A DNA stretch of 45,836 nucleotides, from the NCBI GenBank assembly GCA_020851795.1, contig JADZCA010000036.1, positions 1-45,836 on the forward strand, written 5' to 3'. The notes under the pieces were generated by a model. That model saw nothing but the letters and a program-made list of their open reading frames with translations, ran no database searches and was not told where the DNA came from. Position 1 is the stretch's first letter; each line of letters starts with the position of its first letter. The stretch is from Planctomycetota bacterium (GTDB lineage: Bacteria; Planctomycetota; PLA2; JAEUHO01). Shown here piece after piece: positions 35,662-44,659 of this stretch. Both the position numbers and the translations under genes were made by a program.

Positions 35662-35679
35662 CGGCGCCCGCCGGGGCGC

Positions 35680-35685
35680 TAGGAT
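35680..35685 (+). promoter_or_regulatory. -10 element TAGGAT
   Basis: Context gcgcTAGGAT, 29 bases upstream of ATG 35715. A gggag Shine-Dalgarno (35701-35705) intervenes. Confidence 0.45.
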
Positions 35686-35714
35686 CTGCGCCCCGCCCCC
35701 GGGAGTGTCCTCGC

Positions 35715-36620
35715 ATGCTCGCGGCCGCCCGCCTGTCCCCGTCGCTCGTCGCCGCGCTGCTCGTCTCGCTCGTCGCGGGCGCGGTCGGCGCCGGCGCCGC
35801 CCGGGGGGCCGACGCCCCCGCGGCGCCCGCGACCCCGGCGGTGCACGCGACGCTGCGCGACTTCGCCCTGACGAGCCGCCTCGCGTGGTCCGCCGGGGGC
35901 GCGGCCGGCGAGGGCGCGGCCGGCGAGGAGGGGGCGAAGGCCGTCGTGTACTTCTCGGCCCGCGGGGGCGCCTACCTCGTGCGCGGGACCGCGCTCGGCG
36001 ACGCGCTGCTGGTCCGCACGGGCGCGACGACGCTCGCCTCGGTGCCCGAGGACGCCCTCGTGGCGCGCGAGGACGGGGGCGTGGACCTCAAGGCCGACGC
36101 CCCGCTCAAGGAGCTCGGCGCCTACACGCTCTCGGCGACGAGCGAGCTCGTCGTCGCGCTGCCCGCGCTCAAGGGCAAGCTCGCCCCGCCGCCGCCGCTG
36201 CTGGGCTGGCAGACGGCCGCGGCGCTGATCGAGCACTCGCCCGAGTACGCGCGCGACGCGAAGGCCTACACGCCCGAGACCACCTGCGTCGAGGCGATGT
36301 GCGCGTGCAAGGGCGAGGTGCGCGTCTTCCTCTACTTCGGCACCTGGTGCCAGACCTGCTCGATGGTGATGGGCCGGATCCTCAAGCTCGAGGAGGCGCT
36401 CGCCCGCGGCGCGAAGGAGGGCGGGCGCACGGTGAAGTTCGACTACTACGGGCTCCCCCCGGCGCCGAAGACGTGGGAGGACCCCGAGGCGGTCAAGTAC
36501 AGCCTCGACGCGCTGCCGACGGGCCTCGTCTACGTCGAGGGCTCCTGCTGCGCCCGGATCATCGGCGCCGACTGGACGAAGCCCGAGGCCGCGCTCAAGG
36601 CCGTGCTCGCGGGCCGCTGA
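35715..36620 (+). CDS. Exported thioredoxin-like protein
   Basis: 301 residues. A signal peptide (LSPSLVAALLVSLVAGAVGAG, then AARGA) gives a periplasmic product. Residues ~35-150 are Ala/Gly-rich and possibly beta. The C-terminal ~115 residues are thioredoxin-like: VRVFLYFGTWCQTCSMVMGR carries the CQTC active-site pair after a strand, and the cis-Pro position is probably ALPTG. Two more Cys pairs (CVEAMCAC before and GSCCAR after) may form structural disulfides or bind metal. It probably reduces or relays disulfides; the partner is likely the preceding MauE-like protein (inference from adjacency). Confidence 0.75.
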   Translation: MLAAARLSPSLVAALLVSLVAGAVGAGAARGADAPAAPATPAVHATLRDFALTSRLAWSAGGAAGEGAAGEEGAKAVVYFSARGGAYLVRGTALGDALLVRTGATTLASVPEDALVAREDGGVDLKADAPLKELGAYTLSATSELVVALPALKGKLAPPPPLLGWQTAAALIEHSPEYARDAKAYTPETTCVEAMCACKGEVRVFLYFGTWCQTCSMVMGRILKLEEALARGAKEGGRTVKFDYYGLPPAPKTWEDPEAVKYSLDALPTGLVYVEGSCCARIIGADWTKPEAALKAVLAGR

Positions 36621-36661
36621 GCCGTCGCCGGTCGCGCCGCGCCCCCGCGCCGCGGCGCCGC

Positions 36662-36712
36662 GGTGCCAGGAAAGTTGTTTTCACGCGGCGTGAAAACAAC
36701 TCTTCTGGCACC
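36662..36712. repeat. Palindromic repeat family A, copy 2
   Basis: Two 24-base arms (36662-36685 and 36689-36712) with a 3-base loop cgg. The left arm begins ggtgccaggaaagttg. It matches the element at 2210-2260 except for a few bases, several of which keep pairing. It lies 41 bases after the thioredoxin-like gene stop and may end its transcript. Confidence 0.75.
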
Positions 36713-36766
36713 GCCCTCCGGCCGACCGCCACCGGGTCGCGGACGTCGCCACGCCGCGCCCCCGGG

Positions 36767-36772
36767 TACGAT
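36767..36772 (+). promoter_or_regulatory. -10 element TACGAT
   Basis: Context gggTACGAT, 25 bases before GTG 36798. A Shine-Dalgarno (ggagagg) lies in between. Confidence 0.4.
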
Positions 36773-36797
36773 CGTGGGCCACCGTGGAGAGGTCGCC

Positions 36798-37133
36798 GTG
36801 GCGGACGACGTGACGTGCGCGGTCTGCGGCGCGGCCGCGCCCGGGTCCGGGACGGTCTGCGCCGACTGCATCGAGGCCGCGAAGCGGGCGCGGCGGCCGA
36901 AGGCCCCGGGCCTGCGTCGCGGCGGGCCGCGCGCGTACGGCAGCAGCCAGACGGTCGGGATGACGCTCGGGCTCGTCGCGGTCTGCGGGATGGCCGCACT
37001 CGTGTTCGGGCCGATCCCCGCCGCGGTGGTCTTCGGCGTCGTGCTGCTCGTCGGCGCGGCCGCGCGCGGACGTCGCCGCGCCGCGCCCATGCGGCGGCCC
37101 GGGCCGCCGGCGGCGGCGCGCCCCCGCGCCTGA
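36798..37133 (+). CDS. Small zinc-ribbon membrane protein
   Basis: 111 residues from GTG 36798 with GGAGAGG five bases upstream. An N-terminal zinc ribbon (CAVC and CADC, spaced 14 residues) is followed by a basic linker, two membrane helices (VGMTLGLVAVCGMAALVFG and IPAAVVFGVVLLVGAAA) and an Arg/Pro-rich tail. The ribbon presumably faces the cytoplasm. Function unknown. It is flanked on both sides by family A palindromes. Confidence 0.65.
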   Translation: MADDVTCAVCGAAAPGSGTVCADCIEAAKRARRPKAPGLRRGGPRAYGSSQTVGMTLGLVAVCGMAALVFGPIPAAVVFGVVLLVGAAARGRRRAAPMRRPGPPAAARPRA

Positions 37134-37150
37134 CCGTCGCGGACCGCCGC

Positions 37151-37218
37151 GGTGCCAGGAACGTTGTTCTCACGCGGCGGGGTGCCGCGCGCGGCGTGAA
37201 ATCAACGTTCCCGGCACC
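37151..37218. repeat. Palindromic repeat family A, copy 3 (long loop)
   Basis: The left arm 37151-37174 starts ggtgccaggaacgttg, and the inverted right arm is 37195-37218. The 20-base spacer contains another ggtgccg fragment. It fills the convergent gap between the zinc-ribbon gene (+) and the sigma factor gene (-). Its right arm ends 7 bases from the sigma factor stop codon. Confidence 0.75.
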
Positions 37219-37225
37219 GCCCTCC

Positions 37226-37945
37226 TCAGATCGCCGCGAGGAGGTCGGCGAGCTCGGCGTCCACCGACGCCTCGTCGCCGACGGTGTCGCGGAGCTCGTC
37301 GCGCAGGTGCTCGCGGTAGCGGGCGCGAAGACGGTGGACCGCGACCTTCACCGCGCCCTCGGGCGAGCCGAGCCGCGCGGCGAGCTCGGCGTGGGGCCTC
37401 GCCTCGCCGCCGCCCCCGATCCACGGGACGAGGGCCTCGAAGGTCTCGCCGCGCCCCTGCGCGTGCGCCTCGCGGCGGGCGCGGTCGAGCGCGCGGGCGA
37501 GCAGCGTCAGCGCCCAGCGACGCTCGAAGGCGCGGTCGGGCTCGAGGTCGCGCGACGCCTCCGCCTGGTAGCGCGCCTCGCCCTCGTCGAAGTCCAGCGA
37601 GAGCGTGCGGAGGTCGCCGCCCCGCTTGCGCGCCTGCGCGCGCTCGTGCTCGTCGGCGCAGAACCGGCGGAACGCCGTCCGCAGGAACGCGCGGAAGCGT
37701 CCGCGCTCCCGGTCGGCGTCGGCGGCCCAGCCCTTCTCGAGGAACTCCGCGAAGAAGCCCTGGACGAGGTCCTCGGCGCGCGTGCGGTCGGCGCCGCGGC
37801 GCCGCGCGTCGGCGTAGAGCGGCATCCAGTACGCGCGGCAGAGCGTCTCGAGCGCGGGCCGCGCGCGGAGGGGGTCGGTCGCCCCCGCGGCGAGGACGAC
37901 CGACCACCGCGTCGTCGAGAAGGTCGGCGCGAAGGAGTCGCTCAC
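37226..37945 (-). CDS. ECF RNA polymerase sigma factor, planctomycete type
   Basis: 239 residues from GTG 37945, overlapping the upstream kinase frame's TGA (GTGA). [13 protein letters not shown] and [20 protein letters not shown] precede [16 protein letters not shown], the region 2 core-binding helix. [17 protein letters not shown] is region 2.3-2.4. The C-terminal region 4 reads [34 protein letters not shown], a helix-turn-helix for the -35 element (quoted parts under one domain). Sigma factors of this group commonly sit next to Ser/Thr kinases in planctomycetes. The kinase here is broken, so its control may be lost. Confidence 0.9.
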   Translation of the reverse strand: MSDSFAPTFSTTRWSVVLAAGATDPLRARPALETLCRAYWMPLYADARRRGADRTRAEDLVQGFFAEFLEKGWAADADRERGRFRAFLRTAFRRFCADEHERAQARKRGGDLRTLSLDFDEGEARYQAEASRDLEPDRAFERRWALTLLARALDRARREAHAQGRGETFEALVPWIGGGGEARPHAELAARLGSPEGAVKVAVHRLRARYREHLRDELRDTVGDEASVDAELADLLAAI

Positions 37946-39448
37946 TCGACGACCACCTGGCCGACGCCGAAGTAGAGCCGAGCGACCCGGCGGTCCGCCG
38001 CCGTCCCGCTGCCCGCGCGCGTGAGGGGGAAGCGGACCCGGACGCGGCCGACGGTCGCGACGCCGGTCGCCGAGAGGCCGTCCGCCGCCATCCGCACCTC
38101 GGCGAGCCGCAGGCCCGTCTCGGACGCGCCGGGCCACGCGGGGTCGAGCAGGGGGAAGCCGAGCAGGCCCAACGCGCCCTGTGCGCGCAGGGCCTCCGGG
38201 GACAGGGCCTTGAGCGTCGCCACGTCGGCCGCGGCGTAGACGTCGGCGGCGAGCACCGCCTCCGGCGTGCCCATCGCCCGCCGCGCCGTCTCCCACAGGG
38301 ACGCGACCCAGCGGCGCTCGTCGTCGCTCACGAACCGCGCGCCGAGCTCGGCGCCGTCGGCGGCGAAGAACCGGACCTCGGCGGCGCGACGAGCCGCCTC
38401 CGCGTCCGCCCTTTCCGTCCGGGCGCGGTCCTCGGCCTCGTGGTGCGCCGCCTGGCTCATCGGCACCGAGAGGACCGTCCAGAGCCCCACGAGCACGATC
38501 GGGAGGGTCGCGGCGGGCACGGCGTACCCGAGGCCGCCGAGCGCCCCGCGCGACTTCACGATCCGCGCCCACGCGGCGATCCCCGCGGTCAGCGCGAACC
38601 CGAGCACGATCCCCACCCACGCGGCGAGCCAGCGCCATGTCGGCGCCGACGCGGCCAGCCCGGCCATGCACGGCGCCGCGAGGAGGGCCACGAAGGCGGC
38701 CACCGCGAGGCGGCTCGTCGGCGGCGTGCGGTCCGGTCGCGCCCCGGGGCCCGCGCCGGGCGCTGCGACCGGCCCCGGCGCGCGGGCGATGGCGCCGACC
38801 TCGTCGCGCACGTCCGACGCGTGCTGCCAGCGGCGCTCGGGCGCCTTCTCGAGGCTGCGCAGGACCACCTCGTCGAGGCGCACGTCCACGGCGATGCGCT
38901 TGGACGGCGCGTCGAAGCGACCGAGCGGCAGCTCGCCGGTCAGCATCTCGTAGAAGACGACGCCGAGGCTGTAGATGTCGGCGCGATGGTCCACGGAGGC
39001 CGGTCGCTCGACCTGCTCCGGCGCCATGTAGACGGGCGTGCCCATCACCTGTCCGGTGAGCGTGAGCTCGGGCGGCCCGCCGGCGCCCACGATCTTGGCG
39101 AGGCCGAAGTCGGCGACGCGCACGCGCCCGTCGGGCGAGACGAGCACGTTCTCCGGCTTGATGTCGCGGTGCACGACGCCGTGGTCGTGGGCGTACTGCA
39201 GCGCGTCGCAAATCTGTGGGGCGAGCCTTCCACACGACGTCCATCCCGCCGCGCCCGAGGAGGCCGAGGATCTCGTAGTCGGGGAACTTCGCCGCGACGT
39301 CGGCCGCGCCGAGGCCGGCCAGGTCCGCCGCGGTCCCACCGGTCAGCCTCCCCGCGGCGAGGAGGCAGCGGGGGCACGCGCCCGACGGGGCGTCGGCGGG
39401 GACGGGGGCGTGGCAGAGGGGGCAGACGGGGGCGGGGGGCGTGGACAT
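37942..39448 (-). pseudogene. Ser/Thr protein kinase with zinc ribbon, disrupted by internal out-of-frame deletion
   Basis: ATG 39448 (GGAG upstream) opens a kinase with an N-terminal ribbon (CPLC and CPRC) and the glycine-rich loop [18 protein letters not shown]. At about 39,223-39,230 the reading frame must change: the text resumes one frame away at [16 protein letters not shown], then [11 protein letters not shown] (catalytic loop), [16 protein letters not shown], and three membrane helices with an extracytoplasmic tail ending at 37,942. About 80-90 residues are missing, including the beta-3 Lys and alpha-C Glu, and the third loop Gly is Asp. It is therefore probably inactive, unless this is an assembly error. 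The downstream fragment is still well conserved, suggesting recent damage. It is coupled to the sigma factor gene. Confidence 0.8.
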
Positions 39449-39599
39449 CACGGGCTCCGGGGGAGGGCGGTTCGCCGACGACGCGCGTCGGCTCTCCCGT
39501 CGGTTCCGGAACCCGGCGAGGAGGTTACACGCCCCCCGTCTCGCCCGCTCGGCCCGCGTCCGGCGCCCTCGGCGCCGCGCGACGCCGCGTCGAGCACAC

Positions 39600-39605
39600 T
39601 AGGCT
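39600..39605 (+). promoter_or_regulatory. Orphan -10 element TAGGCT with Shine-Dalgarno
   Basis: cacTAGGCT is followed by ggaggg at 39618-39623, the layout used by leadered genes in this window. No host-like gene follows: composition changes within ~30 bases. It may be the start of a gene cut off when the low-G+C block arrived. The frame TTG-GAG-GGT onward runs to 39783 without family similarity. Confidence 0.3.
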
Positions 39606-39640
39606 CGCGCCGACCTTGGAGGGTTCGATCACGCGCCCAA

Positions 39641-39991
39641 TCAAGCCCCGCGGCGGCAACAAAACTCCAACCCCAGAGTCAGGACGTCTGCGGAAACAAG
39701 CGATCGACTACCGCGGGGCACTCTCTGCGAGATCTCGCCTCGCGGGGCGACGTGATGCGCCTCGGACATCGACCTCGGCGTAGCGGAAACACCCGCAAGA
39801 CCCGCGGCATGCTGCAGGCTCTTGTACTTCCTCCACGCCTCCGCTTCTGCGATAGAGTCGCGCACGCAGACCTCCCACCACGGCGGAGTTGAGGGCCAAC
39901 TGCCAGTCAGGCTCCCGCCAGCATAGGCTTCCAGCAACAGACCAGCAACCGACACCGTTGCAAGTGCGAACCTCGTCTTGAGCAGCGCCAC
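39641..39991 (-). CDS. Small hypothetical protein with N-terminal hydrophobic segment
   Basis: 116 residues from GTG 39991; a start at ATG 40063 would add 24 residues. VALLKTRFALATVSVAGLLLEAYAGG looks like a signal anchor. After it come WEVCVRDSIAEAEAWRKYKSL and a basic end. No family recognised. It is last in the leftward series of the low-G+C block, and its stop coincides with the composition boundary, so its 3' end may be a chance extension across the junction. An overlapping frame (39708-40103) is a less convincing alternative. Confidence 0.35.
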   Translation of the reverse strand: MALLKTRFALATVSVAGLLLEAYAGGSLTGSWPSTPPWWEVCVRDSIAEAEAWRKYKSLQHAAGLAGVSATPRSMSEAHHVAPRGEISQRVPRGSRSLVSADVLTLGLEFCCRRGA

Positions 39992-40324
39992 ACGAGCGGC
40001 GACTCCATGTCCAACCGGCCGCGGTGAACACGTTGCCGGGACAACGGAACCCAAGGATAGCAACGATCGAGTCGCGACGCGACCGATGCACTACCTCCTC
40101 CATGGTGGAAGTTCACGTCAGACGACGGAGCCGAGGGCGCAGGCGACCGACAGCACGCGGCACCCGAGGGAAGGAGGCGGCATCCAGGCCCAGCCGATCG
40201 GGCGCGCGAAAGGGTGCGCCGCGCCCGCCCGCCGGGTGGCGACAGCCCCCGTCGTCCCCCGCGTGCCCCACACTCCTTGGCAGCCCATCCAGAGCGCCTC
40301 GTCGATGGACACGCCGACGCGACG
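39992..40324. other. Gap with one possible small leftward ORF
   Basis: 333 bases between the small gene and the 1175-residue gene. A 64-residue frame (40,312 to 40,118, minus, starting MSIDEALWMG and ending in a hydrophobic stretch) begins 13 bases after the large gene's stop. It has no Shine-Dalgarno and no recognised domain. Nothing else is visible. Confidence 0.25.
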
Positions 40325-43300
40325 TCACCTAGACCCGCTCGCCTCGTCGATCTTCCGCAGCAGCTTTGGTGGAATGCCGATGGCGTGCGCGCACGCCCTT
40401 AGGCCGAGGATCTCCGCACCTCGTGTCCGCAGGAACTCGCGCGCAACGCCCTTCACATCAGCCCCCAGGTCCGCGGGAAGCCAGCGAGAGATTCCAAACT
40501 CTCGGTGGCGCCCAGCGAGAACAGCCTCTGCAAGCTCAGCACACGCAATTGGACCGATGGGCCCCGATCCAAGGAAGGACGCTAGGAGACTGTTCGCGAC
40601 CTCCGGCGCCGCCTCGCGGCGCCGAAGCGCCAACAGACACTGCACGGAGAGATCGCCACGCGGGGTCCCCGCTGCGCACAGTCCACAGCAGCAGTCGCTG
40701 CCAACCGACAGCAGATTTGCTAGCAACTCGGCATCACGCCAACAGGGGTCGATCTCTGACCCTGACTCCCCCATCCGTCCGTCGGGTGCTGACCACAAGA
40801 GGGAACGCCAAGACTTCGGTCCGGAACGCCCCCGAAACAGGCACGCGACGGGAGACCCGCGCCCCTTCTTATCGACGATCACCGGACGACAGTTGAGCCA
40901 CTCGAGCTCTGCAACGACACGCACCGCGCTGTCTGGAAGCGAGTCCAACGCATAGACGGAATCGTCGATCGCAACCTCCGCCCACATGTGCCGACTGCCG
41001 CGAAGCGCTCCCGAACTTGGAACGTCGGTTGACGCGAGCCCGTGAAGCACGCGGGTTCGAAACCCAGCGCGGAGCGCGAGGGCCCCAGATATGGCGGCCT
41101 CCGCCGTGCACTCGCCGCCCGATTCGAGAGCGGACAAGATGTCCCTCGTCTGGAAGCGCGCGGGCCTGCCGGGCTCACCCAATGACAACCCCGGCCGGGC
41201 TGTCAACCAGGTCGTGATTGCGTGGATCGCACTAGGACACCTCGTGCGATCGAGAAGCGCTCTTCCAACACGGTCGGCCAAGGCCCTGTCGACCTTGTCG
41301 GGGAGTCGAGACGCATCACTCCAGACCCTGAGAAACTCGAGATTGTTGCGTGACTTCCCACGACGCGAGGAAGTTCTGGGGACCGCCCGGCGGAGCACTC
41401 CATCGCACCCACTCATCTCATCGTCTTTCCACTCGACGTCACAACGAACATCGAAGACTGAGTGATGCCAACGCCCCGGATCATCCAACTCTCGGAGAGC
41501 AGACCCCCATGGCGCCCTCCACGGGTCCGACCGATCAGGTGCACTCAACAACCATGTCCTCTCCTCGCACGAGTCCGAGTAGTAGGTGGATATCGAGAAC
41601 TCATCGTACGCCACCGCGAGGCGACGCGGACCATGCGGGGCTGCGACGCGACCACGCGTGAGCGCGCTCACCGCACAGCGAACAAGTGACTTCCAGCTTC
41701 GTGCCGCTCGGACTGCCGAGGAGATCCCCCGCACCAACGTTGCGATCGTCCCGGGCCTGCCTATGCGCTTGACCGCTCGCCGAACGCTGACGAACTCATG
41801 AACGCCACGCTCCCAGTGGATCAACCGGCACCCTTCGGATTGAGTCAGCGACCACTCCGTGCACTCCGGAAGGCGTGGGAAGCTCCAGTAACCCGGACGA
41901 TCTGGCACGGGGGCGCGAAGCACGTCTCCCAGGGCTCGTCGATCGACCTTCTCGAGCGCAATGCTCGCGGACTCAATGAGTCCATCCCGGGAACGAATCG
42001 TCATCAAGAGCGGATACGCAGCGTACGAGCTTCCGCTGGTGATCATCGCCGCAATCCTAGACCCAACACCCGTTGGCGCCGCTTGCCCGATCGCCCACGG
42101 GCTAGGCGTGACCCACCGCCGTCCCACACCGTCTGCCGTCCTACTCCCCTGGACGGAAGTCGCCCATCCACCGATCTCTGAACGAGTTTCTAGGTATCGC
42201 GCGAGCCACCTCCCAATGAACACTACCTCGAGGAATTGGGCCCATCCACGAAACCCAGGGCCGCTCGCCGACGCCGCCAAAACGCTCTCATCGATGTCTC
42301 GCCAAACATTCACCCGCTGTGGGCCGGGGTCGGACCCTGAGAGCGCAGGGTCGGCACCGAGAGCGACTGCCGAGAGCCGATGGGTGCGCGCACGCCCCGT
42401 CGACTCCAACCGCGTCAGAAGCACGGACATCGCCGCCTCTGACGGCGGCCTGACCTCCTCCAAGATCCGGAAGCAGCGTACATGCGGCGCCTGCGGGCGG
42501 CACACGAGGACGTCCCCTTCGATCTCCAGGATGCTCTCCACGTCGACAACAAGCGATCGACCGACGCGAAGACGCCCATCTTCCCACGGCTCGCTATCGT
42601 GCGAGAATCCCATTACTCCGCCGATCTGATCCTTCTTGATGTTCCAGTAAATCGGAAGCGCCTCCATCATCTCGGCGAACAGGCCCGTTCCTGACTCCGC
42701 AAGTGCGGGGTGCACCGCCCAGCCCTCAGGCCCGACACTCACGAGTCCGCTCTCCGCGCCATCCAAGGCCCCATCCTCCCACTGGCCTCGCCCACTGACA
42801 ACTCCCATCGCGCTCCTTATGCAGTCGTTCGGGTACTCCGCCGAGCGGACGATCCTCGTCTCCCCGCTTTGCCTGTCCAAGAGCGTCACAACAATCGCGC
42901 TGTGCCCCGATCGCCTTGAATCTACCAACTCCGCCCGAATGGGCGAGCCATTCGGCGCTTTCAGTGGGGCGCCGATGAGCAGACCACCAAATGACGATCC
43001 TACTTCGATTTCCGCGAGCCTCCGCTCCGCCCGCTGATCGTCGGGATCCCGCGATCCCCGATCTCCTCCACCCTTTGGCCGCCTCGACAGAGAAAGGTAC
43101 CGTCGAACCACCTCCACCGCGGACCGATCACCGACCCCCGAGATCCAATCTTGGACGTAGGCCCTTGAAATTCGCTCCAGTTCGTTTGGCACCGTGCCGT
43201 TGAAGTAGACCCGCGTCAACTCGAGGGCCATTGCCTCAACACTTCTCTCTTCCCGAGCATACCGGGAGGCTCGTCCGCTAGCAGTGCGGATCGAGGCGGC

Positions 43301-43852
43301 ACTCCCCCAATCGGCGGGCCGAGCGATGCTGTGCGCCTCCAGGACACCGGCGTCTCGATGCCGCTGTCGAGCGACGGCGTAGTCCCAATTGTAGCTCGCC
43401 GCATGGAGAAGTTCGTGCGCCATCGTGAGCACCTGCCCGTGGAATCCCCCCTTTCCGACAAGGCAGTCGGCGCTCCCAGTTCCGCGTATCGCAGACGGCC
43501 CAATTACGATCTCGGATTGAATCCACCCCTTCGGATGCTGAACAGGATGGAACGCGGCGTAGGCTCCAGCCAGCCCTGGGTCGTATCTGATTCTCTGAAC
43601 GAGGTCGCTCGCGTTTGGGTATCCTATCATCGGGGACAATCGGTTGGCAATGTCCAGGAAGTGCGACTCCACTCTCTGTGCGAAACGAGTTGGTCCAAGA
43701 CCGTACGCAACCTCACGACTCCATTGCCCGAGATCGAAGGCGTTGATCGGGTGGCCAGCGAGAATCCTCTGGAGCAGTTCATCCGGCCCCGCCATTTTAG
43801 TCGCGTCCCGCTGAATCAAAGATCGTATTGCCACAGAAGCGACGGCGGCCAT
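40325..43852 (-). CDS. 1175-residue protein with a zincin motif and a C-terminal transglutaminase-like domain
   Basis: Near the N-terminus MAHELLHAASY contains HELLH (His146, Glu147, His150), and RSVEAMALEL about 60 residues later could give the third zinc ligand, as in gluzincins. Near the C-terminus GGECTAEA (Cys915), SRHMWAEVAID (His955) and YALDSLPD (Asp970) match the Cys-His-Asp triad and spacing of transglutaminase-like cysteine peptidases. The ~600 residues between have no family I recognise; they include repeated Trp/Gly-rich strands. A CCCGLC cluster lies near 1080. No signal peptide is evident. ATG 43852 is 36 bases after the upstream stop; ATG at residue 20 is an alternative start. 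Upstream is a zinc-ribbon membrane protein. Function unknown; two protease-type centres in one chain suggest protein processing (inference). Confidence 0.75.
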   Translation of the reverse strand: MAAVASVAIRSLIQRDATKMAGPDELLQRILAGHPINAFDLGQWSREVAYGLGPTRFAQRVESHFLDIANRLSPMIGYPNASDLVQRIRYDPGLAGAYAAFHPVQHPKGWIQSEIVIGPSAIRGTGSADCLVGKGGFHGQVLTMAHELLHAASYNWDYAVARQRHRDAGVLEAHSIARPADWGSAASIRTASGRASRYAREERSVEAMALELTRVYFNGTVPNELERISRAYVQDWISGVGDRSAVEVVRRYLSLSRRPKGGGDRGSRDPDDQRAERRLAEIEVGSSFGGLLIGAPLKAPNGSPIRAELVDSRRSGHSAIVVTLLDRQSGETRIVRSAEYPNDCIRSAMGVVSGRGQWEDGALDGAESGLVSVGPEGWAVHPALAESGTGLFAEMMEALPIYWNIKKDQIGGVMGFSHDSEPWEDGRLRVGRSLVVDVESILEIEGDVLVCRPQAPHVRCFRILEEVRPPSEAAMSVLLTRLESTGRARTHRLSAVALGADPALSGSDPGPQRVNVWRDIDESVLAASASGPGFRGWAQFLEVVFIGRWLARYLETRSEIGGWATSVQGSRTADGVGRRWVTPSPWAIGQAAPTGVGSRIAAMITSGSSYAAYPLLMTIRSRDGLIESASIALEKVDRRALGDVLRAPVPDRPGYWSFPRLPECTEWSLTQSEGCRLIHWERGVHEFVSVRRAVKRIGRPGTIATLVRGISSAVRAARSWKSLVRCAVSALTRGRVAAPHGPRRLAVAYDEFSISTYYSDSCEERTWLLSAPDRSDPWRAPWGSALRELDDPGRWHHSVFDVRCDVEWKDDEMSGCDGVLRRAVPRTSSRRGKSRNNLEFLRVWSDASRLPDKVDRALADRVGRALLDRTRCPSAIHAITTWLTARPGLSLGEPGRPARFQTRDILSALESGGECTAEAAISGALALRAGFRTRVLHGLASTDVPSSGALRGSRHMWAEVAIDDSVYALDSLPDSAVRVVAELEWLNCRPVIVDKKGRGSPVACLFRGRSGPKSWRSLLWSAPDGRMGESGSEIDPCWRDAELLANLLSVGSDCCCGLCAAGTPRGDLSVQCLLALRRREAAPEVANSLLASFLGSGPIGPIACAELAEAVLAGRHREFGISRWLPADLGADVKGVAREFLRTRGAEILGLRACAHAIGIPPKLLRKIDEASGSR

Positions 43853-43888
43853 CGCACACTCGACGGGCCAGCTGGAAGCGAGGGCTCT

Positions 43889-44659
43889 TCATAGGCTGTC
43901 CACCGCAAGCGCCACCATGAGTCCGATCAGTAGCAGCAGGAGAACTGCAAAAAGAACTCGGAGCGGCCGAAATCTCCAGCGGTCGCGGTATCTCTGCGCG
44001 AGTTCGATGCTAGCACGCCCAAGCTCTGCAGGTCGCGGTGCGGGCAGGAGGTCTCTGAGATCTGCGGCGACGTCTCCTTGCTTCACGCTACGACCACAAG
44101 CCGGGCACTCGACGGTCAAATCGATCGAACGGACTCGCGATCCCAGCAGCGACTCCCGACACTGCGGACAAGTGGTTCCGGGTAGCCAAGCCCGCAGAGC
44201 TGAGCGCAGGATCCCGATGGCCTCGCCCCCTCGTCTTCTTGTGGCGAGGCGCTCGAGCACGCTGAGCAGGACGAGCCCCCCCCCCAAGAAGCCGGCGCTG
44301 GCGAGCGTCCGAGGAGCGGCCAGCATCCACAACAGAAGCAGCGCACCTTGGCCGAGACTGTACACTTTGGCGTCAAAGCAGGCGGCTTCGTAGCGTCGCG
44401 CTGGCGACACCATCGATCTTATGGCCCGGTCACAGAAGAGCATCATTGAGCGGCGGTCAAAGCGAAGGAGCGGACCGATCTCCGAGGCAAGAGAGGGATC
44501 ACCCAGCCGCAATCGGTGCATGGCGTGAACAAGCACCGACGAGAGCTCTAGCTCCTCGCTGTCGAACTTCACGGTTTGCGTGCGCACGGAGACTCCTATC
44601 TGGGAGCTGGCAGCAGTCGAACCCATCGGGAGATCACCGGGAGGCTGGTCCTTCAACAT
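43889..44659 (-). CDS. Zinc-ribbon membrane protein of unknown function
   Basis: 256 residues from ATG 44659, chosen for the GGAGAG seven bases upstream; GTG 44725 would add 22 residues. A soluble N-terminal part (EELELSSVLVHAMHRLRLGDPSL) is followed by one or two hydrophobic segments (GALLLLWMLAAPRTLASAGF, then LGGGLVLLSVLERL). Next comes a zinc ribbon (CPQC and CPAC, 27 residues apart) and a C-terminal helix (VLFAVLLLLLIGLMVALAV). The ribbon and the LRDLLPAPRPAELGRASIELAQRY stretch lie between membrane segments. A run of ten G (44285-44276) falls in the Gly-Gly-Gly codons. It precedes the large zincin/transglutaminase gene by 36 bases and is probably in its operon. Confidence 0.65.
   Translation of the reverse strand: MLKDQPPGDLPMGSTAASSQIGVSVRTQTVKFDSEELELSSVLVHAMHRLRLGDPSLASEIGPLLRFDRRSMMLFCDRAIRSMVSPARRYEAACFDAKVYSLGQGALLLLWMLAAPRTLASAGFLGGGLVLLSVLERLATRRRGGEAIGILRSALRAWLPGTTCPQCRESLLGSRVRSIDLTVECPACGRSVKQGDVAADLRDLLPAPRPAELGRASIELAQRYRDRWRFRPLRVLFAVLLLLLIGLMVALAVDSL
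44276..44285. repeat. Homopolymer of ten C (G on the coding strand)
   Basis: It lies within the zinc-ribbon membrane protein gene. A gain or loss of one base would truncate the protein before the zinc ribbon. Such tracts are classic slippage sites. Confidence 0.8.

Noticed and set aside
39708..40103. 131-residue leftward frame overlapping the small gene at 39641-39991
   Set aside because: No signal sequence or conserved pattern, and codon use looks worse than in the competing frame.
40113..40328. 71-residue leftward frame
   Set aside because: Composition is Arg/Gly-rich and shadow-like. The overlapping 64-residue frame is marginally better, and neither is supported.
41798..42181. Rightward frames within the 1175-residue gene
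   Set aside because: They lie antisense to a long continuous frame with two recognisable catalytic motifs.
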